64,000 nt of DNA, taken from Mytilus galloprovincialis (lineage: Eukaryota; Mollusca; Bivalvia; Mytilida; Mytilidae). Location: assembly GCF_965363235.1 (NCBI RefSeq), contig NC_134840.1, positions 84,912,916 to 84,976,915 on the forward strand, in the 5' to 3' direction. The notes below the pieces were generated by a model that worked only from the letters and a program-made list of their open reading frames with translations, was not told the DNA's origin and made no database searches. Positions 22,510 through 32,800 of the stretch are shown in pieces (positions within the stretch are counted from its first letter, which is position 1; every line of letters starts with the position of its first letter). A program made the translations under genes and the position numbers.

Positions 22510-22867
22510 TTTAGATTTTAAATCATAACTAATATGTACATGTATAGTCAAAACGTAACATTTGTAGTCTTTGCTTGTAATTTATTAGACAAATTACTTC
22601 TTCTCTGTCAAGATATGTTCCTTTCTGACCTTTTTACTATAGATTTTTCAATTTACAAAGACTGCAGTCCTGAACTGTTTTCAACCTACAAATATTGTTT
22701 TTACTGTAAATGTTCCACATTTGGATTACACATTTTAACTTGAACAAAAAAAACCCCACACAAACAAATACATACATGTACATGTAGTACCTCAGAATGA
22801 TTCTGACAAGATTATCTCAAATTAGCCATGCATGTGGTGAAATATTAAAAGTGTCAATATTATAAGT
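22510..22867. other. no feature recognised
   Basis: AT-rich sequence between two repeats; a 69-codon open frame here has no recognisable content. Confidence 0.6.
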
Positions 22868-23004
22868 TATATGGTTCGCTACTGACCCCCTACGGATCCA
22901 TAGAGGGTTAGTAAAATTCATAGGGGGTGAGGCCGGAGGCCGAGTCCCCTATGAATTTTATTCACCCTCTATGGATCCGTAGGGGGTTAGTAGTTAACCG
23001 TATA
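22868..23004. mobile_element. foldback element with ~57-bp arms
   Basis: Two arms of about 57 bp, each containing CCCCCTACGGATCCATAGAG or its complement and ATTCATAGGGG / CCCCTATGAAT, enclose a loop near GGCCGGAGGCC. The arms end in ATATGGTT and AACCGTATA. Related short inverted phrases (ACCCCATATGAAAC and CATAGGGGGTCACC) continue to about 23155, so the element may be longer on the right. Confidence 0.8.
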
Positions 23005-23159
23005 ACAAATTTATCGGACGCTGGACTTTTTCTGCGGCGTTTAGTTGAAAAATAAACAATGAAACACAACAATATTAATAGATGACGTCGCCATTAAAGC
23101 GCCATGAACCCCATATGAAACTTACTAACCCCATACGGTCTCATAGGGGGTCACCACGT

Positions 23160-23793
23160 GACGGCATTTAACCAATCACAACGTGATAATTCATCTGTGG
23201 TCCGATAAGGTTTGATATTTGACCTGACTCCCATCTGCTAAGTTAAGTAAAGGGGAGATAATTAATAATAAACTTGGATAAAGATGATGAATTGTTTGAT
23301 GAATTTGTAAATACAGTGAAGCCTGTCTAAAGACCTCCAAAATATAATACTAGTATTTATGCTACATTTTGTACATGTAACATACTACTAAAATAAATTA
23401 GACATAGAAATTCAGCAAGTTACTGTTTTGTTTAAATTTGTATGTTTCAATCATTGACACAGTCTGACTTTAATTTGATATTGAATGCTAAAAAATGACA
23501 AAAACGATCTTTAGGATAGACAAAAATGCAATAAAAATTGGGTTCAGACAAAGGTGTGCGAAAACAAATTTATTTATTTCAGTCCTAGGTCAATTATTTA
23601 ATTGGGACTTAAGATTTTGTTCACATATGTCAGGTGCAGGTAAATGAAGTAAGATAAAAAAGAATATGTTGTTATGCTCAATTTTGATTTATTGACATCG
23701 ATTCACCAGCTTTACTTTTTTGTGTTTGCATAATTACCGTTAAATAGTTGATGCACATAATTGGCTATCGAAAATATGGAATAAAGCAATTAT
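23160..23793. other. no feature recognised
   Basis: AT-rich sequence with no gene or repeat I can support. Confidence 0.6.
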
Positions 23794-25050
23794 TGTCGAG
23801 CCTGCAACTTTTGTTGCAGAAAGCTCGACATAGGGATAGTGATCTGGCGGCGGCGGCGGCGGCGTTAGCTAACTTCTTAAAAGCTTTATATTTTAGAAGG
23901 TGGAAGACCTGGATGCTTCATACTTTGTATATAGATGCCTCATGTTACGAAGTTTCCGTCAGTCACATGTCCAATGTCCTTGATCTCATTTTCATGGTTC
24001 AGTGACTACTTGAAAAAATAGTTCAAATTTTTTGTAATGTTGAATTCTCTCTTATTATAAGTAATAGGATAACTATATTTGATATGTGCGTACCTTGCAA
24101 GGTTCCCATGTCTGTCAGATAGTTTTCACTTGACCTCGACCTCATTTCATGGATCAGTGAACAAGGTTAAGTTTTGGTGGTCAAGTCCATATCTCAGATA
24201 CTACATTGTATAAGCAATAGGGCTAGTATATTCAGTGTATGGAAGGACTGTAAGGTGTACATGTCCAACTGGCAGGTGTCATCTGACCTTGACCTCATTT
24301 TCATGGTTCAGTGGTTATAGTTAAATTTTTGTGTTTTGGTCTGTTTTTCTCATACTATATGCAATAGGTCTACTATATTTGTTGTATGGAATGATTGTAA
24401 GGTGTACATGTCTAGCGAACAGATGTCATGTGACCTTGACCTCATTTTCATGGTTCAGTGGTCAAAGTTAAATATTTGTGTTTTGGTCTGTTTTTCTCAT
24501 ACTATATGCAATAGGTCTACTATATTTGTTGTATGGAACGATTGTAAGGTGTACATGTCTAGTGGGCAGATGTCATGTGACCTTGACCTCATTTTCATGG
24601 TTCAGTGGTCAAAGTTAAGTTTTTGAGTTTTGGTCTTTTTATCTAATACTATATGCCATAGGTCAACTATATTTGGTGTATGGAAATATTTTATGATCTT
24701 TATGTCAGTCGCACAGGTTTTATTTGATCGTGACCTCATTTTCACGGTTCATTGCACAGTGTTAAGTTTTTGTGTTTTGGTCTATTTTTCTTAAACTATA
24801 AGTAATAAGTCAACTATATATGTTCAACATATATTGTTGTATAGAAGCATTGTTCGCTGTACATGTCTGCCTGGCATGGTTCATCTGACCTTGACCTCAT
24901 TTTCAAGGTTCATTGGTCTATGTTTAGTTATCTTGGTTAATGTTAAGTTTATGTGACAGTTGTTATAAAGCTTAGCTTTATACTAAGGACTATCAACATA
25001 ATATCAATGATTACTATAGAAGGCGAGACATTTCAGCGTGTGCACTCTTG
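23794..25050 (+). mobile_element. Helentron-like repeat family E with 147-bp core array
   Basis: The head is a double hairpin: TGTCGAGC...GCTCGACA outside and CTGCAAC-TTTT-GTTGCAG inside. Then comes a (GGC)6 tract, a core of about five 147-bp units, and a tail ending GTGTGCACTCTTG followed by T. I recognise this as a common mussel repeat. Open frames across it (rich in CFSHTICNRST) come from the core units. Confidence 0.75.
24150..24930 (+). repeat. 147-bp tandem units in family E
   Basis: TTGACCTCATTTTCATGG recurs with exact spacing of 147 bp between 24301, 24448 and 24595 (position of TCATGG). Flanking units are more diverged. Each contains CTATATTTGTTGTATGGAA and GGTGTACATGTCTAG or variants. 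Confidence 0.9.
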
Positions 25051-25118
25051 TTGGTTTATATGACTACCTCAATGCTTGACTATTAAACAGGCTATTATTT
25101 CAACTTGGAATTATTTTT

Positions 25119-26836
25119 ATACGTCCGCAAAAATTTTAATTTTTCGTCGTATATTGCTATCACGTTGGCGTCGTCGTTGTCCGAATACTTTTAGTTTTCG
25201 CACTCTAACTTTAGTAAAAGTGAATAGAAATCTATGAAATTTTAACACAAGGTTTATAACCACAAAAGGAAGGTTGGGAGTGATTTTGGGAGTTGAGGTC
25301 TGAACAGTTTAGGAATTAAGGGCTAAAAAGGGGCCCAAGTAAGCATTATTCTTGGTTTTCGCACCATAACTTTAGTATAAGTATATAGAAATCTTTGAAA
25401 TTTATACACAAGGTTTATGACCATAAAAGGAAGGTTGGGTTTGATTTTGGGAGTTTTGGTCCCAACAGGTTTTTAGGAATAAGGGTCCCAAAGGGTCCAA
25501 AATTGAACTTTGTTTGATTTTATCAAAAATTGAATAATTGGAGTTCTTTGATATGCCGAATCTAACTGTGTACGTAGATTCTTAATTTTTGGTCCCGTTT
25601 TCCAATTGGTCTACATTAAAGTCCAAAGGGTCCAAAATTAAACTTAGTTTGATTTTAACAAAAATTGAATCCTTGGGGTTCTTTGATATGCTGAATCTAA
25701 AAATGTACTTAGATTTTTGATTATTGGCCCAGTTTCCAAGTTGGTCCAAATCGGGGTCCAAAATTAAACTTTGTTTGATTTCATCAAAAATTGAATAATT
25801 GGGGTTCTTTGATATGCCAAATCTAACTGTGTATGTAGATTCTTAATTTTTAGTCCCGTTTTCAAATTGGTCTACATTAAATACCAAAGGGTCCAAAATT
25901 AAACTAAGTTTGATTTTAATAAAAATTGAATTCTTTGGCTTTTTTGATATGCTGAATTTAATCATGTACTTAGATTTTTGATTATGGGCCCAGTTTTCAA
26001 ATTGGTTCAAATCAGGATCCAAAATTATTATATTAAGTATTGTGCAATAGCAAGAAATTTTCAATTGCACAGTATTCAGCAATAGCAAGAAATCTTCAAT
26101 TGCACAGTATTGTGCAATAGCAAAAAATGTTCAATTGCACAGTATTGTGCAATAGCAAGAAATCTTCAATTGCACAGTATTGTGCAATAGCAAATATTTT
26201 CAATTGCACAGTATTGCGCAATAGCAAGAAATATCTAATTGCACAATATTGTGCTATAGCAAGAAATTTTCAATTGATTGGAGTTATCTTTCTTTGTCCA
26301 GAATAGTAGTTGAATCAACTTAAATCATTGTTTTATACAATGCACAATGTATATTCACTTTTACTACCAACTGATAAATTAAAACACTCTTTACCATTCA
26401 GTGATAACAAGCACTTTTTGTTACATTTTAATATTTTATGATGTATTTAAATGAGTAGTTATTGTTGCAAACTCCATTAGAAATTTGAATTGAGATCAGT
26501 TTTGAAAAAAGGGAAAGGGGGATGTGAAAAAAAAATGGTGGGGGGGGGGGTTAATTTTTCTCTTTTCAGATTTCATAAATAAAAAGAAAATTTCTTTAAA
26601 CATTTTTTTGAGAGGATTAATATTCAACAGCATAGTGATTGCTCAAAGACAAAAAAATTATTTTAAGTTCATTAGACCACATTCATTCTGTGTCCAAAAC
26701 CTATGCTGTGTCAACTATTTAATCACAATCCAAATTGAGAGCTGAATCCAGCTTGAATGTTGTGTCCATACTTGCCCCAACCATTCAGGGTTCAACCTAT
26801 GCTGTCGTATAAAGCTTCGCCCTGCGGAGCATCTGG
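25119..26836 (+). mobile_element. Helentron-like repeat family F (complete, 1.7 kb)
   Basis: The head hairpin is TATACG...CGTATA around AAAAATTTTAATTTTT, followed by a GTCGTC-rich microsatellite. A tandem section follows of about 130-bp half-units built on GGGTCCAAAATTAAACTTTG (higher-order period about 260 bp), then a 35-bp minisatellite. The tail hairpin GCTTCGC-CCT-GCGGAGC ends in ATCTGG followed by TT. A head-only fragment lies at 39879. No protein encoded. Confidence 0.75.
26036..26278 (+). repeat. 35-bp minisatellite, 7 units, hairpin-forming
   Basis: GCAATAGC recurs at 26044, 26079, 26114, 26149, 26184, 26218 and 26253, a 35-bp period. Each unit junction contains TTGCACA-GTAT-TGTGCAA, a perfect 7-bp stem with a 4-nt loop. 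It lies inside family F. Confidence 0.95.
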
Positions 26837-27650
26837 TTAATTATGGAATTTGAATAATTTCTTGTACTTGAAATTTTTAATAAATTCCATGTTTCTTCTG
26901 TATCATAATGTTTTGAGTTTTTGCAAATTATTTTGTATAGATATATAGTGTTGTGCGCAGCACAGTACATTTTATTCAAAATATGCTACTTTCTTTGTAA
27001 TTAAGAAAGTGTTGTGCACAGAATATTACAATACAGAATAAACATGGGACTTATTATAAAATTTCAAGCACTAGTTTTTTAAAGGTCAATAAAAGAGATA
27101 GTAATTAAATAAAATGGGTGTCATCCTAGCCATTTCCTAGGTTAAGTTTTCAATTGTGCATGTAGAATGTAATGTACAATGTTGATATTTTCTTAAATGA
27201 TTCTGACAAACAATTAATACAATATTAATGGTAATAAATGTATGAAGCCACTGACATTGTTGATATTGCTTATTTTTTTTTATTTTTCAGTCAGAGTTAT
27301 TGGACTTTAGTTGTTACTAAAATGACAATTTTGAACATTTCTCAAGTCAACTCAAATTCTTTTCAAATTTGTTCCATAATGTCAGCCTTTGTCAGGCTCC
27401 AATTTTGATTTTAAATTTTAAAGTTTTAGATAAATCCCTACAGATGTTATTATTTATCAAATTGTGGATCTGGAGTTTTTGGTCTTTTTTTGTTTTTGTC
27501 AAAATTATGGACATCTTTATAAGAGTCTTGCACTAGGTTCATTTTTTTTTTCTGCAAGGGAATTTTTTTAAATGCCTTTGGTACTACAATGTACAACACA
27601 ATCCAAGACAACTAGAGAAAAATGTATATAATATATTAATTATATTAATA
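26837..27650. other. no feature recognised
   Basis: AT-rich sequence with no gene, tandem array or terminal repeats that I can support. Confidence 0.6.
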
Positions 27651-28585
27651 GTCCAGTCAATCTAGCATAAATTTGACCCTAACCCGAAAGTAATTGCAAC
27701 AGAAGATTTTTAAACTTTAATCTTTAGCATTATATCCCAAATATACACAGAAAAAAGTCCCATAAAATCTAACTTGAGGAAGACCAAAAAAATCACCAAT
27801 TAAAATTCCTATGGAAATTTGCATTGAGAAGGGAGATAACTCTTGCAAAAAAGGCAGAAAATTCAATAAAAATTGATACAAAATTATAACTTTACCGCTC
27901 CTATTCATCAAAATATATTGATTCTTGATTTTTTAGCGATCTTTAGAGTATAACAAACAATTCTAAAAGTGTTTTCATTTATAATATCAAGCTATAATCT
28001 AGATTTAGTAATTATTTAGTTGACCATTTATTGAATTTTTCAACATGTCATGGTAAAGAATCTTAAATTTAATAACGATAATTAAGCATGAATTCTTCTT
28101 TTTGTGGTTTAAAATTTCTTTAGATAAGTAAGTTGCTGACAAAAATATAATATACAGATATAAACAATACCAAATTTTCACATTAATTTTTCAAAATGGT
28201 TACAAAGCTTTAAATTTGCAATTTAAGAGAAATGCACGAAAAAAATACCCATAATACTTCAGTTTTGTAAATTTCATGAGCAGAATATTATATAATTTAG
28301 TCAAATACAAACTTATAACTCATCAAAGTATCATTCTTTACATAAATTTCAAGAAAAACAACAAAAAACTCCCCTTCCAATGTTAATTTCCATAGGAAAT
28401 TAAAAATGCTGATTTTGAGTTTTCCCCAAGTTAGATTTTATGGGACATTTTTCTGTGTGTATAAAGGGCATAATGCTATAGATTAAAACTAAAACATTTT
28501 CTGTTGCAATTAGTTTGAGCAGAGACATATATACACATGTGTATATATGTCTCTGGTTTGAGGTTAAATCTTAGTTTAACTGGAC
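27651..28585. mobile_element. long-TIR element, TA-flanked (mariner-like MITE)
   Basis: The arms of about 150-190 bp start GTCCAG and end CTGGAC, each flanked by TA. Shared arm phrases include TTGCAACAGAA, ATACACAGAAAAA, CCCATAAAATCTAACTTG and CTATGGAAATT (or complements). The right arm contains a 36-bp palindromic insertion that the left arm lacks. AT-rich, no transposase frame. Confidence 0.75.
28520..28555. mobile_element. palindromic micro-element (36 bp, perfect) nested in another transposon
   Basis: A perfect palindrome with 18-bp arms beginning CAGAGACATATATACACA. The flanks are GTTTGAG at 28513-28519 and GTTTGAG at 28556-28562, a perfect 7-bp duplication. The opposite arm of the host element (near 27680) has no such insert, which gives an empty-site comparison within the same molecule. 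Confidence 0.9.
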
Positions 28586-29723
28586 TATAAAGTCATCAAG
28601 GTTAAGAACTGACTTGAACAGTATTGAATTGGAATGTCAAGTTTATGGCTATATGTTTGAGTTGTTTAAAGGTAATCTTTCAAGTTTCATTGGAAATCAA
28701 GTACATGTATTAAAACTTGAATGAGCTGTCAAAGGGAGATAACAAGCTATAGAATTATGAAATACATGTAAAACAATTTAGGAAGGTTTTTAAATTTACA
28801 TGCATATATTGAGTGTTATTTTTATAGGTCTTATAAGTAACTTGCATATCAATATCATTCAATGTGTATCGTGTGTTGCAATATAATGCTTCAGTAAACA
28901 ATGAAATTTATTGAACACTTCAAATGTGTAAAGTTATCCAGTATCATGTAGGGTGGCCTACTGCCAAAAAAAATATTTGATTGAACTTCTTGATAAGATT
29001 TTTCTGTGGGATTTTAACACTATATCTTTAAATTGGTCTTGTTTAAATACTATGGGTTTTAATTCTTTGACACTGTGTCAGAATCAGAAATATTATGACC
29101 TTGTGTATCCCCCTTTTAGATGCAATCGGAATCAAATCGGTAAATCTTGTAATATTGATATTAATAATATTTTTTTACAATTAAAATGCTGATTGACTTT
29201 GAAAAAGTGAAGTATTCTTCTATAGTCGTAATATTTCTGAAAAAGTAGATATTGCTTTGAAAGGTAAATATTATTAACATTGAAACTTCAGTTTTATCAA
29301 AGGAACTTTACAATATATATCATTAATGTGTACCTAACTTTTGTAAAGGATTAATATGAAATCGTGTTTGATCAATATGTGACATTTTGATTTTTGTCAC
29401 TTTAGAATTGTTCAGTTTGAATAGATTTCAGTTTAAAATATGAAACATGATATATCGTAAGTCTGTTACGTTACAAGTACTTTATTTAATTTCTTTTGTT
29501 CTTCATAAAAAGCAATAATGAAAATATTTATTTATGAGATTTTATTACTATTCATGTCAACTCTTTCTATTTGTAGCTAATTTTTAACCTGACAATTAAC
29601 AAAATGTAAAAGAGAGGAAACTCAAGCTTGAATATAATCAGAAAAAAAATCTATGTGAATTAGAGATATGTGATATTTTAAATGGAGAAAATAAATTGAA
29701 TTGTTATAAGACTTTTAAAAATC
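28586..29723. other. upstream region of the multi-exon gene
   Basis: AT-rich. A 79-codon frame at 28953-29192 is open but unrecognised. The promoter and any non-coding leader exon of the gene starting at 29724 should lie here or further left; no clear TATA box was picked out. Confidence 0.5.
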
Positions 29724-29843
29724 ATGAGGAATTTACCACCAAATTCTCCGGATCTGCCAGTGACAAGAAATATGCCGTTCACCACAAAAAGTGTTCCCAG
29801 TAAAGCCCAGCCACGCAATATGACTGGTATTTATCTTGGTTTG
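29724..29843 (+). CDS. multi-exon gene, exon 1
   Basis: 40 codons from ATG, starting MRNLPPNSPDLPVTRN and ending TGIYLGL before GTAAGT. Ends in phase 0. Confidence 0.8.
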
Positions 29844-32800
29844 GTAAGTACAAAATTTTTATCTTCAGGAATTTTGATACATCATTAAAAATGTAATATC
29901 TGAGATAGTAACAAATGAAGTTATTAAACTTTTATAGATATAAGAAGATGTGTTAATGTGTTAGTGAGTGCCAATGAGACAACTCTGCATCCAAGTCACA
30001 ATTTGTAGAAGTAAACCATTATATGTCAAAGTACAGACTTTAACACTGAGACTTGGCTCACATATGCACTGAACAGCAAGTATAAAGGGTAAAAAAAATG
30101 ACTGTGTAAAACCATACAAATGGGAAAACCAACGGTTTAATCTATACAAGAAAACAGAATCGGGAAAGATTTTTTAATCACATCAACAAACAACAACTAC
30201 TGAACATCAGATTCTTGACTTAGGATGAGTGCAAACAAATGCAGCAAGTTAAGCGTATGCTTATTTGATGCTTAATGTAGTGACAAGAGAACATTTTTCA
30301 TGAATAATAGTGAAAAGGATTTGTTTGAGTTCACTATAAGGACATTTATACTATCTGCAAAGTATATGCCAGTGCCAATGTACATGTATAAGGGTCTGGA
30401 TGCATGGGTTTACAGAATAAGAGAATAATGGTCAAAAAGTGCAGAATGAAGAAAAATTGACAGGACAACATGGCAGAATGGGGTGTTAGAATAAAAAAGA
30501 ATAGAGAAAGATTCGTATAATTTGTAAAGAATAGAGAAAGATTCGTATAATTTGTAAAGAATAGAGAAAGATTCGTATAATTTGTAAAGAATAGAGAAAG
30601 ATTCGTATAATTTGTAAAGAATAGAGAAAGATTCGTATAATTTGTAAAGAATAGAGAAAGATTCGTATAATTTGTAAAGAATAGAGAAAGATTCGTATAA
30701 TTTGTAAAGAATACTATAGTGAAAAATTTCTGAAAGATTTAAGAGTAAAAAATGAAAGACCTCCTGTACAGACACTAATGTATTTCTAGATGTATCTTCT
30801 TTTCCATTTCCAGGAAGGGAACATAAAACCTCCATCTGTGAAAACAACAGTGGGCATTTCACCATTGGCAAGAGGAAGAAGAATTTCTAATAGGATACGC
30901 ACACCCACAGAACAAAGACGATATGTAAGTTCTTTAAAGGAAGGGGCAGAAAAAGGCTTACAGTAATTAGAAATTTAATATTTATACATTTTGCCTTAAA
31001 AAAACCCAGCTTTAGTCTTTTTAGAAGTTTATCCTTGCCAATAAGTCCATATTTGACATTAGTAAGAACAAAGTACTGGTGTTAATAAAGAACTAAGTAG
31101 TCCTATTTAATAAATCTTTTTTATGAGTTATGTCCCTTGTTTATGATTCATTTTGAGAGAAGTATTTAGAAACATAAATTACTGTAAGGAATAATACAGC
31201 AGATGACTTAAAATTAAGTGACAAAAGATCAAAAATGATAGATTTTGGAGGACATGAAGGCATGTACTTGTTTTTTTTATTTTTTTTTTGTAATTTTTGG
31301 TGTTTACAATACCAAAACATGGGCTTTGCCAATTATTCTTACTAACATATCATGTTTGTTCATCAGAGCACACACATCTTCCTTGGCAGACTTTAGATAC
31401 TTTTCATTTTTTAAGTTTTAAACAAAACTCATACCTCTAACTCTATGACAAATTTTCAGGAAGAATTTCTATAAACATAATCTGTAAAATTATTTTAGAG
31501 CAAGGAGGAACAAAGGAAGGTAAACTTGTTTAGTTTTTTTTACATTTTGCTATTTCTAGTATTTAGTATGTTTTTGATATCTACTGTGGTATTGGAAAGT
31601 AACTTTTTATTATCAATTGTTTTATGGGTAGCACCAGCATTTGTGATTTTGACCTTTTCCCTTCACCTTTATATATAATTAATATATCTTTTTTTTAATA
31701 TTAATGGTTTTATCTTTTGTGCAAAGAATGGTTGAAAGATAGGCCTGCAAAAAAATTTTGTTTTTTTTGGGCATGTCAACTTTGCACTTACCGGTAATAT
31801 TTAAGAGCATCAATTGCAGACACTGCAAATCACATCTAAGTAATATCGGTTTCAAATTCTTTGGCAGCCCAAGAATATAAAGCTTGTTTTCAAATATTTA
31901 TAATTTTAACCAAAACATCATAAATAAAGAGTAACTTTTTGTAGAAATTAGTTTTTGGCAGAAATTTATGCATTTTGCTTTTACAAAACTTCAAGCACAT
32001 TTTAGACAGCACAAATTAAAACATATGAAATGTTATTTACCTCATTAAATATATATTTTCCTTAAATTTGAAGTGTTTTAGGTGTTATCACACAATTTCC
32101 ACACCAATATTCTCTCTGGTATATTTATTCTGAAATACTGTAACAACATTAATTTTCATGGGGTTAAAATTTCGTTGTTTTGTCTCTCTGTAAGATTTCA
32201 TGGGATTTAATTTTGTAGTTTTCTTAAACTGTAAGTGGTTTTCTATGGAGGTTAAATTTTCGTGGGGTTTTTAATTTAATGGATATATTCTTTCCACGAA
32301 ATAAACGAAATTAAATCCTCCACGATTTTTTCTGCTTTTACAGTAGTCATTTTAATTTGAACAACATCTGAGAAGTGTGAACTGAAAAACGCTCAGTTCT
32401 GGCTTGAGTTAAAGTTACTTTTAGATATTTTTACCTGTTGTAAATTCAGCACTGTTCAGACGTTTGGCTTGCAGTCAATTCAGCACTGTTCAGACGTTTG
32501 GCTTGCAGTCAATTCAGCACTGTTCAGATGTTTGGCTTGCAGTCAATTCAGCACTGTTCAGATGTTTGGCTTGCAGTCAATTCAGCACTGTTCAGACGTC
32601 TGGCTTGCAGTCAATTCAGCACTGTTCAGACGTCTGGCTTGCAGTCAATTCAGCACTGTTCAGACGTCTGGCTTGCAGTCAATTCAGCACTGTTCAGACG
32701 TCTGGCTTGCAGTCAATTCGGCACTGTTCAGACGTTTGGCTTGCAGTCAATTCAGCACTGTTCAGACGTATGGCTTACAGTCAATTCAGTATTGTTAAGA

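Noticed and set aside
24336-24626. Plus frame repeating CFSHTICNRSTIFVVWNDC
   Set aside because: Arises from two 147-bp units of a mobile repeat, since 147 is divisible by 3.
30410-30871. Minus frame of 153 codons with repeated ILYKLYESFS
   Set aside because: Product of the perfect 30-bp array inside intron 1 and antisense to exon 2 at one end.
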